Positions 12,118 to 21,788 of a stretch of DNA of 64,000 nucleotides are shown one piece after another. The notes beneath the pieces are model-generated. The model ran no database searches, was not told the DNA's origin, and saw only the letters and a list, made by a program, of their open reading frames with translations. A program made the translations under genes and the position numbers. Origin of the DNA: Limosilactobacillus caecicola (GTDB lineage: Bacteria > Bacillota > Bacilli > Lactobacillales > Lactobacillaceae). Where the stretch lies: positions 124,001 to 188,000 of the forward strand of contig NZ_CALPCI010000001.1 of NCBI RefSeq assembly GCF_943192935.1. Direction: 5' to 3'. Each line of letters starts with the position of its first letter. Positions within the stretch are counted from its first letter, which is position 1.

Positions 12118-12426
12118 TTAAAGCTTAATTTCGATGTCAACACCACTTGGCAGGTCAAGCTTCATTAATGAGTCGACCGTCTTTGGCGTAGGATCGATAA
12201 TGTCGATCAAACGCTTGTGAGTGCGCATTTCGAATTGTTCCCGTGACTTCTTGAACTTGTGTGGTGAACGAAGCACCGTGTACAAAGTCCGTTCAGTTGG
12301 TAACGGGATTGGGCCTGAAATTTGAGCACCTGTCCGTTTTGCAGTTTCAACAATCTTGTCAGCAGATTGATCAAGGACTTGGTGTTCGTAAGCCTTTAAA
12401 CGAATACGAATCTTTTGGTTTGCCAT
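12118..12426 (-). CDS. rpsJ: 30S ribosomal protein S10 / NusE
   Basis: The 102-residue product [20 protein letters not shown]... contains the S10 signature [21 protein letters not shown]10 is in the head of the 30S subunit and, as NusE, joins NusB in antitermination complexes. It is the first gene of the S10-spc cluster, with GAAGGAGGG ahead of the ATG and a 160-nt structured leader and promoter upstream. Confidence 0.98.
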   Translation of the reverse strand: MANQKIRIRLKAYEHQVLDQSADKIVETAKRTGAQISGPIPLPTERTLYTVLRSPHKFKKSREQFEMRTHKRLIDIIDPTPKTVDSLMKLDLPSGVDIEIKL

Positions 12427-12622
12427 TATGTTCCCTCCTTCGTCAGATTTAAAATTTGACTAGCTCCATGGAAATTACCGCCACATCCTGTGGCAAAGCG
12501 GCCGGGTGTGTCGCAACCTTCCACTTCATCGCCTGTGATCTCAAATCCCCCTGGGGGCATACTAATCCCCTAGTTAAATTCAAGCACCTATCCATAATAC
12601 TAGAGAATTGCCGTTGTCGCAA
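12427..12622 (-). promoter_or_regulatory. S10 operon promoter and candidate r-protein leader
   Basis: On the minus strand -35 TTGCGA (12617-12622) and -10 TATTAT (12594-12599) are spaced exactly 17 bp. Transcription would start near 12587, leaving a leader of about 160 nt before rpsJ. The leader is GC-richer than nearby spacers and holds several pairings: CCCCCAGGGGG (about 12548-12558), and GAAGTGGAAG with the later CATGG/ TTTCC stretch around a CCACAGGATGTGG hairpin (12481-12493). No open frame with a ribosome site is evident. I recall similar leader sequence before rpsJ in other Lactobacillales; a control role is inference. Confidence 0.6.
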
Positions 12623-12691
12623 GGGCTTCTTCCAATTAATTTGGCTTTTTATATTAAAACTACGTTACAGAATTCTCTGTGCAAAAAATAA

Positions 12692-12722
12692 AAAAAGTTT
12701 GTACACGTCGTACAAACTTTTT
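12692..12722 (-). terminator. fusA terminator (bidirectional)
   Basis: A perfect 13-bp inverted repeat (AAAAAGTTTGTAC / GTACAAACTTTTT) with a five-base loop lies 12 bp after the fusA stop. On the minus strand it is followed by a run of Ts. It separates the fusA transcript from the S10 operon promoter. Confidence 0.85.
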
Positions 12723-12733
12723 CTAAAGCAAAT

Positions 12734-14821
12734 TTAGTTGTTACCGCCGTTCTTGGCAATGATGTCTTCTTGAACAGACTTTGGAACAGCTGAGTAGTGG
12801 TCAAACGTCATTGTGAAGGTCCCACGGCCTTGAGTAGCTGAACGCAAGGTTGTAGCGTAACCAAACATTTCAGACAACGGAACAAAGGCGTGAACTAATT
12901 GAGCGTTCCCACGTTCTTCCATCCCATCAATGGAACCACGACGAGCAGTAACGTGACCCATAACATCACCAAGGTTGTCTTCAGGGGTAACAATGTCAAC
13001 CTTCATGATTGGTTCCAGAATAACTGGGTCGGCCTTCTTAGCAGCGTTCTTTAATGCAAGAGAAGCAGCAACCTTGAACGCAGCTTCGGAGGAGTCGACT
13101 TCGTGGTAACTACCATCGTATAACTTAGCATGCATGTCAACTAATGGGTAACCGGCAAGAACACCGTTTTCCATTGCTTCCTTCAAACCTTGTTCAACAG
13201 CAGGGATGTATTCACGTGGAACAACCCCACCGACAATGGCATCTTCGAATTCGAAACCTTTACCTTCGTCAAGTGGTGTAAATTCAATCCAAACGTCCCC
13301 GTATTGACCTTTACCACCAGATTGACGAACGAACTTACCTTGAGCACTAGCTTGCTTAGTAAATGCTTCACGGTAGGAAACTTGTGGCTTACCAACAGTA
13401 ACTTCGGCGTTGAATTCACGACGAAGACGTTCAACAATGATGTCCAAGTGAAGTTCACCCATCCCGGCAATCAGTGTTTCACCAGTTTCAGGGTTAGTTT
13501 CAGTCTTGAAGGTTGGGTCTTCTTCAGCCAGCTTCAAAAGACCTTTGTCCATCTTATCTTGGTCAGCCTTTGACTTTGGTTCAACAGAAACTTGGATAAC
13601 TGGGTCAGGGAAGTCCATGGATTCAAGTTGCAATGGGTGATCTGGGTCAGTTAAGGAATCACCAGTAGTCGTGTTCTTCAAACCAATAGCAGCAGCGATA
13701 TCACCAGAGAAGACTTCTGGAATTTCGTGTTGTTGGTTGGAGTGCATTTGCAGCAAACGACCAATCCGTTCACGCTTGTCCTTGGTAGCATTCAAAACGT
13801 AAGAACCAGATTGAAGTGAACCAGTGTAAACCCGAATGAAGGTTAACCGACCAACGAATGGGTCAGTAACAATCTTGAAGGCCAATGAAGCGAATGGCTT
13901 GTCGTCACCAGCAGTCAATTCAACTTCGTTTCCTTCAGGATCATGCGCGATAAATGGCTTAACATCAAGTGGAGATGGTAAGTAATCAATTACCGCATCC
14001 AGCATCATTTGGATACCCTTATCCTTGTAGGCAGAACCAGCTAAGACTGGGAAAAGTTCTTCAGCCAGAGTTGCCTTCCGAATAGCAGCCTTGATTTCGT
14101 CAACAGAAATTTCTGCACCATCAAGGTACTTTTCCATGATGTTATCATCAACATCTGCCAAAGTTTCAAGTAATTGGTCATGACGCTTTTCAGCCTCATC
14201 CTTCATGTCATCTGGAATATCAACAGTATCCCAGTTGGTACCAAGCTTGTCTTCGTCGTAAACGTAAGCAACCATCTTAACTAAGTCAATGACACCAACG
14301 AAGTCATCTTCGGCACCAATTGGCATTTGAATTGGCAATGGAGTAACGTTCAGACGATCCTTAATTGTTTGAACTGAGTAGTCAAAGTTGGCACCCATCT
14401 TGTCCATCTTGTTAGCAAAAACAATCCGTGGAACATCGAAGCTGTCAGCTTGACGCCAAACAGTTTCAGTTTGTGGTTCAACACCAGCTTGAGCATCAAG
14501 CACGGTAACGGCACCATCAAGGACCCGCAAAGCACGTTCAACTTCGACAGTAAAGTCAACGTGTCCTGGGGTATCGATGATGTTGATCCGGTGATCCTTC
14601 CAAACCGCAGTCGTAGCAGCTGATTGGATGGTGATACCACGTTCCTTTTCTTCATCCATCCAGTCCATTTGTGAAGCACCATCATGGGTTTCACCAATCT
14701 TGTGAATCTTACCAGTGTAGTAAAGAATCCGCTCAGTAGCAGTAGTCTTACCGGCATCGATGTGGGCCATGATCCCGATGTTCCGGGTCATGGCAAGCGG
14801 ATATTCACGTTTGTTAGCCAT
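12734..14821 (-). CDS. fusA: Elongation factor G
   Basis: EF-G is the GTPase that drives translocation and, with RRF, ribosome recycling. The 695-residue protein has the complete G domain: P-loop AHIDAGKTT (about residues 18-26), switch [10 protein letters not shown] (about 82-89), and NKMD (about 136-139). Domains II-V follow, including the domain IV tip region. ATG 14821 is preceded by GGGAG. It is downstream of rpsL-rpsG, the str operon order, but a terminator-like hairpin lies in the rpsG-fusA gap. tufA is not adjacent. Confidence 0.98.
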   Translation of the reverse strand: MANKREYPLAMTRNIGIMAHIDAGKTTATERILYYTGKIHKIGETHDGASQMDWMDEEKERGITIQSAATTAVWKDHRINIIDTPGHVDFTVEVERALRVLDGAVTVLDAQAGVEPQTETVWRQADSFDVPRIVFANKMDKMGANFDYSVQTIKDRLNVTPLPIQMPIGAEDDFVGVIDLVKMVAYVYDEDKLGTNWDTVDIPDDMKDEAEKRHDQLLETLADVDDNIMEKYLDGAEISVDEIKAAIRKATLAEELFPVLAGSAYKDKGIQMMLDAVIDYLPSPLDVKPFIAHDPEGNEVELTAGDDKPFASLAFKIVTDPFVGRLTFIRVYTGSLQSGSYVLNATKDKRERIGRLLQMHSNQQHEIPEVFSGDIAAAIGLKNTTTGDSLTDPDHPLQLESMDFPDPVIQVSVEPKSKADQDKMDKGLLKLAEEDPTFKTETNPETGETLIAGMGELHLDIIVERLRREFNAEVTVGKPQVSYREAFTKQASAQGKFVRQSGGKGQYGDVWIEFTPLDEGKGFEFEDAIVGGVVPREYIPAVEQGLKEAMENGVLAGYPLVDMHAKLYDGSYHEVDSSEAAFKVAASLALKNAAKKADPVILEPIMKVDIVTPEDNLGDVMGHVTARRGSIDGMEERGNAQLVHAFVPLSEMFGYATTLRSATQGRGTFTMTFDHYSAVPKSVQEDIIAKNGGNN

Positions 14822-14852
14822 CTTTATGAGTATCTCCCTTCAAATCTTTCTT

Positions 14853-14891
14853 AAAAAAAAGGGTGACGTAAAATTATTTGTGCGTCGCCCT
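14853..14891 (-). terminator. Terminator-like hairpin between rpsG and fusA
   Basis: On the minus strand a 9-bp stem (AGGGCGACG / CGTCACCCT, one G-U pair) with a 14-nt loop is followed by eight Ts. It lies 35 bp after the rpsG stop and about 30 bp before the fusA start. It should end, or partly end, rpsL-rpsG transcripts. No separate consensus fusA promoter was found in the short gap, so partial read-through is likely. Confidence 0.7.
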
Positions 14892-14925
14892 CTGAGAAAC
14901 TAGCTAGGCAACCAGTTTCAATTTA

Positions 14926-15396
14926 TTACCAACGATAATGAGCAAATGCCCGGTTAGCTTCGGCCATCCGCAGAGTATCTTCCTTCTTCTTGATGGAAGC
15001 ACCGGTGTTGTTGGATGCATCAATAATTTCGGCAGCCAAACGTTCCACCATGGTGTGTTCACCACGAAGACGTGCGTATTGAGTTAACCAACGAAGAGCT
15101 AACGTCCGTTGACGATCAGGACGAACTTCGATCGGAACTTGGTAGTTAGAACCACCAATCCGCCGAGCCTTAACTTCAAGTGCTGGTTGAACATTTTCCA
15201 TTGCTTGTTCAAAGACTTCAACTGGATCGTTACCAGTTTGTTCTTTAATTTGATCAAGAGCACGGTATAAGATCTTGGAAGCAGTTCCCCGCTTACCATC
15301 TAACATCAAGTGGTTGATCATACTAGTAACCAATTTTGAGTTGTAAATTGGATCTGGTAATACTTCTGGTTTTGCAACATGTCCTTTACGAGGCAT
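14926..15396 (-). CDS. rpsG: 30S ribosomal protein S7
   Basis: The 156-residue protein starts [20 protein letters not shown] and ends NRAFAHYRW. The signature [19 protein letters not shown] (about residues 26-44) is present. S7 is the primary organiser of the 30S head and lines the E site. GGAGGG precedes the ATG. It is 23 bp after rpsL. Confidence 0.98.
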   Translation of the reverse strand: MPRKGHVAKPEVLPDPIYNSKLVTSMINHLMLDGKRGTASKILYRALDQIKEQTGNDPVEVFEQAMENVQPALEVKARRIGGSNYQVPIEVRPDRQRTLALRWLTQYARLRGEHTMVERLAAEIIDASNNTGASIKKKEDTLRMAEANRAFAHYRW

Positions 15397-15419
15397 TATC
15401 TAATTCCCTCCTTTTTAAA

Positions 15420-15833
15420 TTAATCCTTCGGCTTCTTAGCACCGTACTTAGAACGGCTTTGACGACGACCTTCAACACCGGCAGTATCAAGGGTACCACG
15501 GATAACGTGGTAACGAACCCCAGGCAAGTCCTTAACACGACCACCACGGATCAATACAACTGAGTGTTCTTGGAGGTTGTGACCAATCCCAGGAATGTAT
15601 GCAGTTACTTCGATCAAGTTTGAAAGACGTACACGGGCATACTTACGTAAAGCTGAGTTTGGCTTCTTAGGAGTCATGGTACCAACACGGGTAGCAACTC
15701 CACGCTTTTGTGGTGATGGAGTCTTAACTTCTTCCTTCTTGAAACTGTTGTAAACAAAGCCAAGGGCAGGTGACTTTGACTTACCCTTATGACTCTTCCG
15801 GCCCTTACGAACCAGTTGATTAATTGTAGGCAT
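15420..15833 (-). CDS. rpsL: 30S ribosomal protein S12
   Basis: The 137-residue protein starts [19 protein letters not shown] and shows the decoding-centre loops [11 protein letters not shown] and [13 protein letters not shown]. Both lysines that are classic sites of streptomycin-resistance mutations are present, so the allele looks wild type. The ATG has AAAGGGG upstream. It is the first gene of the str operon, behind a near-consensus promoter and a hairpin-bearing leader. Confidence 0.98.
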   Translation of the reverse strand: MPTINQLVRKGRKSHKGKSKSPALGFVYNSFKKEEVKTPSPQKRGVATRVGTMTPKKPNSALRKYARVRLSNLIEVTAYIPGIGHNLQEHSVVLIRGGRVKDLPGVRYHVIRGTLDTAGVEGRRQSRSKYGAKKPKD

Positions 15834-16009
15834 AATTAATCCCCTTTCTAAAACTTAAGTCCACACATCCAGGTGGTTCTTTTTGAAGAATAAAAAAATG
15901 GATGGTTATTTGCTTGTGCTATCGCGGACGTTCGTCTGTCCGAGACAGACACAATCGCTGCTAATGAAAGCACCTTGAATAATTTAACATGCCAGCCAAG
16001 TGATGTCAA
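15834..16009 (-). promoter_or_regulatory. str operon promoter and structured leader
   Basis: The minus strand shows -35 TTGACA (16004-16009), a 17-bp spacer and -10 TAAATT (15981-15986). The transcript would have a leader of about 140 nt before rpsL. A perfect 7-bp hairpin with a three-base loop (GTCTGTC TCG GACAGAC, 15934-15950) lies in it. The promoter is read directly. A role of the hairpin in autoregulation by an r-protein is only a suggestion. Confidence 0.7.
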
Positions 16010-16087
16010 ATGTTATTTAGGCCTTACTCAACATGTTTTCAATCATTTTTAGCACTTTTTACGTCTTTAAATACTGAGGTGAAATTT

Positions 16088-16753
16088 ATGTTATTGATTC
16101 TATTCTGTTTTGGCGCTTGCTGGGCATCATTTATCACCACCATGACTTGGCGACACCTAATTCATTCGTCAAGAACCTACTCTGCCGTTTCGAGCTGCGA
16201 TTTTTGTAAACAACGCTTGCCTTTAGGGTCGTTAATTCCAATTGTGGGCTTTATTTTGCAGTGTGGGCGTGCCAAGTGTTGTGACCACCGCCTTGAAAAA
16301 TTTTGGCCACTGATTGAGCTCGTTAACGGAATTAGTTGGATGCTCATCCCAACTACTACTTTAACTGAGCTTATTTTATTCCTCATTAGCGATTCAGCGC
16401 TCCTCGCCACTTGTACCGAAGATTGGTTCACTAAACGATTTTCTACCTTCCTACTACTACCGCTCGGTCTCCTGCATTGGTTAAGTATCGCACCACCATT
16501 TACGATGGCCAACTTAATCGGCACAGTTGCCTTTGCAACCACCTACCTGCTACCCGGCATCGGTAATGGAGATGTAGACTGGATTATCATTTGTTGCCTC
16601 GCGCTTGGCCCCCAGATCACCGTGCCAATCGTACTAGCTGCTTGTCTCTGTTCACTATTGGATCCCAGGATCAGACAGCACCGTGCTGTCCCATTCATTC
16701 CCTACCTTTGTCTGGGGTTAGCTGTTGTTTTAACCACCAATGTTATTACCTGA
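16088..16753 (+). CDS. comC: Prepilin peptidase, ComC/PilD family
   Basis: The protein is an integral membrane aspartyl protease that cleaves type IV prepilin-like leader peptides, in Gram-positives the competence pseudopilins. The 221-residue form starting at ATG 16088 is preferred because GAGGTG precedes it. An earlier ATG at 16010 overlaps the str promoter and has no ribosome site. Early CDFC and CGRAKCC cysteines match the family zinc-like loop. An aspartate in TEDW and the GNGD motif supply the two catalytic aspartates. About six membrane segments follow. It stands alone, divergent from rpsL. Confidence 0.85.
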   Translation: MLLILFCFGACWASFITTMTWRHLIHSSRTYSAVSSCDFCKQRLPLGSLIPIVGFILQCGRAKCCDHRLEKFWPLIELVNGISWMLIPTTTLTELILFLISDSALLATCTEDWFTKRFSTFLLLPLGLLHWLSIAPPFTMANLIGTVAFATTYLLPGIGNGDVDWIIICCLALGPQITVPIVLAACLCSLLDPRIRQHRAVPFIPYLCLGLAVVLTTNVIT

Positions 16754-16760
16754 CCAAAAT

Positions 16761-16798
16761 AAAAAATCCAGCATCATTATGCAATAACAACACTGGAT
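16761..16798 (-). terminator. Terminator between comC and the DUF998 gene
   Basis: An ATCCAG/CTGGAT stem with a long loop is followed on the minus strand by TTTTTT. It lies between two convergent genes and would end the DUF998 transcript. The stem is short, so confidence is moderate. Confidence 0.5.
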
Positions 16799-16817
16799 AA
16801 TTATTGTGAATATTCAA

Positions 16818-17990
16818 TTAATCACTGTCCTCGCCGTCTTCAACGACGTGGATTTTGACCGGAAAAATCTGCACATTATTTTGGACCAAATTTTCAACAT
16901 ATTGGAGAAGCAACAAAACCCAGGCAAAAGAAAGGATAAACGCAATGAGCTCAAAAGCAGTCAGCGAAAGATAAGTAAATGCCTTAAAGACGAGATAATC
17001 AACCGCGATTACTGCCCCGATCGTATAAGAAACCTTTAAAAAAGCGTTAGTCACTTCTGGCAACAGCCAGCGAACTGCAATGATCAAAATTAACATAATG
17101 TAAACAATCCACATCGCAATTCGATCATGCAAGATATGGAAACGCGGATTGTTGGGAAACAGACCAACACAACCAACACAAGCACCAAGCGCTGTCATCA
17201 GCGCCCGCAACGTATTCACCCGCCATCCCTGATATTTGTGGTTCAAATTGACAAATAGGTAATCTACTAAAATCATCAGCAACAATCCTGAAAACATCAA
17301 CGTAATGTTGAATGAGAGGTGGGTATTATTCTGATTGGTACCAAGAAAACTAAAATTATGTTTCCACCAATTCTTATTGGAATTAGTCAACATCGAAAAA
17401 CCCACTCCACCGACAATCATGATGGTCATTAGGTTGGTCACTACCCCTGGTGAAATCGTCATGGCTAAATTAATCATCAAATAATCGACAACCGCCACCG
17501 AGATAAAGACGATCACCGTGGACGTATAGAGGTCAAATTGAAGGCCCTTAAATAACTGTCCAAAGAGCCAGTACAAGGCTAAGGTAATAAAACCAATGAT
17601 CATCCCACACGCCACGATCAACGGCGGTAAACTTCGCCACGAAAAGCTACGGGAGGGACCACGCTTAGAAACCTTCTGTACAATGAAGGTAATCGCAAAC
17701 AAAAGCGTACCACAAACCGCACTTAAGATAATCGATGCCGAAGCAATTGAATAGTAGCCACTTAATGGCACAATCCGCAAATGGCGGTTAAACATGAAAA
17801 TAAAGAAACAAATCGCTGAGACCAGGGCTAAGACACTGTACCACCAAAAATAAATTTGAGGAATCGCATCAGCAATCTTCGTTGGCCGTACCAGGATAGA
17901 ATTATGATCCAGCCGCATTGAATAGTCGACATTTTCCAGATCCAATTTTTTGATTGCAGACTCTGGAACCTCAATTTGATATTTTTTCAA
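16818..17990 (-). CDS. DUF998-like multi-pass membrane protein
   Basis: The 390-residue product has a short cytoplasmic N-terminus (KKYQIEVPESAIKKLDLENV) and then about ten to eleven hydrophobic segments. In the third quarter, the GLFPNNP stretch followed by LHDRIAMWIVYIML resembles the DUF998 family signature. Function is unknown. I place the start at a TTG at 17990, because GGAGGAG lies six bases upstream; the longer frame begins at a TTG inside that ribosome site. It follows rpoC but is separated by a strong terminator. No partner gene suggests a role. Confidence 0.7.
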   Translation of the reverse strand: MKKYQIEVPESAIKKLDLENVDYSMRLDHNSILVRPTKIADAIPQIYFWWYSVLALVSAICFFIFMFNRHLRIVPLSGYYSIASASIILSAVCGTLLFAITFIVQKVSKRGPSRSFSWRSLPPLIVACGMIIGFITLALYWLFGQLFKGLQFDLYTSTVIVFISVAVVDYLMINLAMTISPGVVTNLMTIMIVGGVGFSMLTNSNKNWWKHNFSFLGTNQNNTHLSFNITLMFSGLLLMILVDYLFVNLNHKYQGWRVNTLRALMTALGACVGCVGLFPNNPRFHILHDRIAMWIVYIMLILIIAVRWLLPEVTNAFLKVSYTIGAVIAVDYLVFKAFTYLSLTAFELIAFILSFAWVLLLLQYVENLVQNNVQIFPVKIHVVEDGEDSD

Positions 17991-18052
17991 AACTTTCTCC
18001 TCCAAGTTCTAACATTAATACACTATCACTATTCACTAATTGATGGCAACAA

Positions 18053-18084
18053 AAAAGGTGTAAGCAACATTGCTTACACCTTTT
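18053..18084 (-). terminator. rpoC terminator (bidirectional)
   Basis: A perfect 14-bp inverted repeat (AAAAGGTGTAAGCA / TGCTTACACCTTTT) with a four-base loop is followed by Ts on both strands. It lies about 20 bp after the rpoC stop. Confidence 0.9.
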
Positions 18085-18104
18085 GACGATGAGAAAGAAA
18101 ACGA

Positions 18105-21100
18105 CTATTTATCTTCGTTTTCCTTCATTTGTTCTTCCATTTCACGAATGGAACTGTTCGGTAGTGATGTGACACCACTATCAGCACTAGCACCAACACT
18201 AACTTCCTTCGGCTTGATGTTCCGGTAAGCACCCATCCCGGTACCTGCAGGAATAATCTTCCCGATGATAACATTTTCCTTCAAACCAACCAGAGGGTCT
18301 TCCTTACCACGAATAGCAGCATCGGTAAGAACACGGGTGGTTTCTTGGAATGAAGCGGCAGACAAGAAACTGTTGGTTTCCAGAGCGGCCTTGGTAATCC
18401 CAAGGATAACTGGACGAGCAGTGGCTGGAATCCCACCAGAAATCAATGTCTTGTAGTTAGCATCACGGAATTGACTAATGTCCATCAATTCGCCAGGTAA
18501 TACATCAGTGTCACCTGGATCCATGACACGAACCTTCCGCATCATTTGCCGAATCATGATTTCAACGTGCTTATCCAGCAAGTCAATCCCTTGCATCCGG
18601 TAGACTCCTTGGATTTGGGACAAGAGGTAAGTTTCAGTTGAGAGAACATCACGAACACGGATTAATTCCTTTGGATCAATTGAACCTTCGTTCAATGCAG
18701 AACCACGGTGAATATAGTCACCTTCAGAAACCCGCAAACGAGCGGTAATTGGTAAGGTGTAAGTCCGTGTATCATTTTCACCCTTAACGGTAATGACCTT
18801 CGTTTGTTCAGCGGGGTTTTCTTCAATCGATTCTATTTCACCAGTAACTTCGGAAATTGTGGCCTTCCCTTTTGGATTCCGGGCTTCAACAATTTCTTGC
18901 ACACGAGGAAGCCCTTGGGTGATATCTTCGTTGCCGGCAACACCACCGGTGTGGAAGTTCCGCAGAGTCAATTGCGTACCAGGTTCACCGATTGATTGAG
19001 CGGCAACAGTCCCGATCGCTTCACCAGCTTCCACTTTGTCACCAGTAGCGGCGTTCCGACCGTAACAACGTTCACAAACCCCGTGCTCAGTGTTACAAGT
19101 AAAGGCGGAACGAATCGTGACGGTCTTGACACCCGCATCTACAATCTTTTGAGCCATGGCTTCATCAATCAGAACGTTCTTACCAACAATTCGGTCACCA
19201 GTCTTTGGATCAAAGACTGATTTCATCGTGTAACGGCCAAGAATTCGGTCATACAGTGGTTCAATCATTTCGTTACCGTTTGTAATTGCGGAAACATCCA
19301 AACCACGGTCAGTACCACAGTCTTCTTCACGAACAATGACGTCTTGGGCAACATCAACCAGCCGCCGAGTCAAGTAACCTGAGTTGGCAGTCTTCAAAGC
19401 GGTATCGGTCATCCCCTTACGAGCACCGTGAGAAGAAATGAACATTTCCAGAACAGATAACCCTTCACGGAAGTTAGATAAGATTGGCAATTCCATGATC
19501 TTACCAGATGGTGAGGCCATCAAACCACGCATACCGGCTAATTGGGTAAAGTTAGAAATGTTACCACGAGCACCAGAGTCAGACATCATGTTGATTGGGT
19601 TATGGATATCCATGTGTTCAATCAACTTGTCTTGAACTTCGTCCTTAGCATCGTTCCAAACACCGATAACCCGTTCATAACGTTCATTATCAGTGATCAA
19701 ACCACGCCGGAATTGCTTGGTAATCAAAGCAACTTGCTTGTGGGCCTTTTCAATAATTTCAGGCTTTTCCTTCAGGTCAGTAATGTCGGCAACCCCAACG
19801 GTCAAACCAGAAATAGTAGATTCGTAGTAACCAAGGTCCTTAATCCGGTCAAGGAATTCTGAGGTTTCTGTCACCTTGTAAATCTTGTAGATTTCCGCAA
19901 TGATGTCTGACAAGAAGCCCTTCTTGAATGGTGGAACCAATGGGGCGTTTTCGAGATATTCGTGAATATCCTCACCCTTGTCCAAGAAGTACTTGTCAGA
20001 GACACCATTTTGAAGGTTATCATCAGTTGGTTCGTTAATGTAAGTGTAGTCCTTGGGCAGGATCTTGTTGAACAATAGCTTACCAACACTAGTAACCATG
20101 ATCTTACCACGCTGGTCATCAGTAAATGGCTTGTCAGGATATGCAGCTACTTGAACCCCAACCCGGGTTTGTAAGGCAACGTAGCCGTTCTTGTAGGCCA
20201 TTTCAGCTTCATCAGCATCCTTGAAGATCATTCCTTCGCCTTCACGGCCCTTATCTTCAGTGGTCATGTAGTAGTTACCAATAACCATATCTTGTGAAGG
20301 GGCCACGATTGGTTCACCGTCACGAGGTGAAAGAATGTGGTGAGCAGCCAACATTAGCAGCCGTGCTTCTGCTTGTGCTTCATCAGAAAGTGGCACGTGA
20401 ATGGCCATTTGGTCACCATCAAAGTCGGCGTTGTAGGCGGTACATACTAATGGGTGTAACCGCATGGACTTCCCAGAAACCAGAATTGGTTCAAAGGCTT
20501 GAATCCCCAACCGGTGCAGCGTAGGGGCCCGGTTCAACAGAACTGGGTGTTCCTTAATAACGTCTTCCAGAACATCGAAGACCTTATCGTCACGCTTGTC
20601 AATCATCCGCTTAGCAGCCTTCACGTTATTAACCAGATTGCGCTTGGTCAATTCGTGCATGATGAACGGCTTGAATAATTCCAAAGCCATTGGAATTGGC
20701 AGACCCATTTGGTTCATCTTCAATGATGGACCAACATCGATAACCGAACGACCAGAGTAGTCAACCCGCTTACCAAGTAAGTTTTGACGGAACCGACCTT
20801 GCTTCCCCTTCAGTAAGTGAGAAAGGGACTTCAATGGACGATTACCTGGGCCAGCAACTGGACGACCACGACGGCCGTTATCGATTAAAGCATCAACGGC
20901 TTCTTGGAGCATCCGCTTTTCGTTTTGAACGATGATGCCAGGGGCATTTAATTCTAACAACCGCTTCAAACGGTTATTCCGGTTAATAACTCGCCGGTAC
21001 AAGTCGTTCAAATCAGAAGTAGCAAACCGACCACCTTCAAGTTGAACCATTGGCCGGAGATCAGGTGGCATAACCGGAATGACATCCATAACCATCCATT

Positions 21101-21770
21101 CAGGCTTGTTGCCAGACTTGATGAAGGCTTCCAAAATATCCAAACGACGAACGGCCCGCGTCCGCTTTTGACCAGTGGCATCCTTCAGTTCAGCTTTAAG
21201 TTCATCGGCTTCCTTTTGCAAGTCAACGTCCTTCAAAAGCTTTTGAATGGCTTCAGCACCCATTTCAGCAGTAAAGCGATCCCCGTATTCAGCCTTCTTA
21301 TCACGATATTCAGCTTCGGTGAGTAATTGCTTCTTTTCTAGTGGGGTGTCGCCAGGATCAAGAACAACGTATGAAGCGAAGTAAATAACTTCTTCCAAGG
21401 CTCGTGGACTCATGTCGAGAACCAGACCCATCCGTGATGGAATTCCCTTGAAGTACCAAATGTGAGAAACTGGAGCGGCTAATTCAATGTGACCCATCCG
21501 TTCACGACGAACCTTTGAACTGGTAACTTCAACCCCACAGCGATCACAAACCAGGCCCTTAAAACGAACCCGCTTGTACTTACCACAGGCACATTCGTAA
21601 TCCTTGGTTGGCCCAAAGATCCGTTCATCAAACAGACCTTCCTTTTCAGGCTTCAACGTCCGGTAGTTAATAGTTTCCGGCTTTTTAACTTCCCCGTAAG
21701 ACCAACTACGAATCTTATTCGGTGAAGCCAACCCGATTTGCATACTTTCAAAATTATTGACGTCAATCAA
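18105..21770 (-). CDS. rpoC: RNA polymerase subunit beta-prime
   Basis: The 1221-residue protein is the catalytic clamp subunit of RNA polymerase. The N-terminal zinc ribbon ([18 protein letters not shown] near residues 59-77), the catalytic [10 protein letters not shown] motif (near 449-458) and the second zinc site ([13 protein letters not shown] near 890) are intact. The start is a TTG at 21770 with AGGAGG eight bases upstream. rpoB ends 18 bp before it. No split or insertion is seen; the length is usual for lactobacilli. Confidence 0.98.
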   Translation of the reverse strand: MIDVNNFESMQIGLASPNKIRSWSYGEVKKPETINYRTLKPEKEGLFDERIFGPTKDYECACGKYKRVRFKGLVCDRCGVEVTSSKVRRERMGHIELAAPVSHIWYFKGIPSRMGLVLDMSPRALEEVIYFASYVVLDPGDTPLEKKQLLTEAEYRDKKAEYGDRFTAEMGAEAIQKLLKDVDLQKEADELKAELKDATGQKRTRAVRRLDILEAFIKSGNKPEWMVMDVIPVMPPDLRPMVQLEGGRFATSDLNDLYRRVINRNNRLKRLLELNAPGIIVQNEKRMLQEAVDALIDNGRRGRPVAGPGNRPLKSLSHLLKGKQGRFRQNLLGKRVDYSGRSVIDVGPSLKMNQMGLPIPMALELFKPFIMHELTKRNLVNNVKAAKRMIDKRDDKVFDVLEDVIKEHPVLLNRAPTLHRLGIQAFEPILVSGKSMRLHPLVCTAYNADFDGDQMAIHVPLSDEAQAEARLLMLAAHHILSPRDGEPIVAPSQDMVIGNYYMTTEDKGREGEGMIFKDADEAEMAYKNGYVALQTRVGVQVAAYPDKPFTDDQRGKIMVTSVGKLLFNKILPKDYTYINEPTDDNLQNGVSDKYFLDKGEDIHEYLENAPLVPPFKKGFLSDIIAEIYKIYKVTETSEFLDRIKDLGYYESTISGLTVGVADITDLKEKPEIIEKAHKQVALITKQFRRGLITDNERYERVIGVWNDAKDEVQDKLIEHMDIHNPINMMSDSGARGNISNFTQLAGMRGLMASPSGKIMELPILSNFREGLSVLEMFISSHGARKGMTDTALKTANSGYLTRRLVDVAQDVIVREEDCGTDRGLDVSAITNGNEMIEPLYDRILGRYTMKSVFDPKTGDRIVGKNVLIDEAMAQKIVDAGVKTVTIRSAFTCNTEHGVCERCYGRNAATGDKVEAGEAIGTVAAQSIGEPGTQLTLRNFHTGGVAGNEDITQGLPRVQEIVEARNPKGKATISEVTGEIESIEENPAEQTKVITVKGENDTRTYTLPITARLRVSEGDYIHRGSALNEGSIDPKELIRVRDVLSTETYLLSQIQGVYRMQGIDLLDKHVEIMIRQMMRKVRVMDPGDTDVLPGELMDISQFRDANYKTLISGGIPATARPVILGITKAALETNSFLSAASFQETTRVLTDAAIRGKEDPLVGLKENVIIGKIIPAGTGMGAYRNIKPKEVSVGASADSGVTSLPNSSIREMEEQMKENEDK

Positions 21771-21788
21771 AGGGCTGTCCTCCTTTTA

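Noticed and set aside
12456-12737. A 93-residue plus-strand frame across the S10 leader
   Set aside because: It lies on the opposite strand of a structured leader and crosses a perfect terminator hairpin; it has no ribosome site and no protein-like pattern.
16010-16087. An N-terminal extension of comC by 26 residues
   Set aside because: The extra stretch overlaps the str operon -35 region, has no ribosome site and lacks family similarity; GAGGTG is next to the later ATG.
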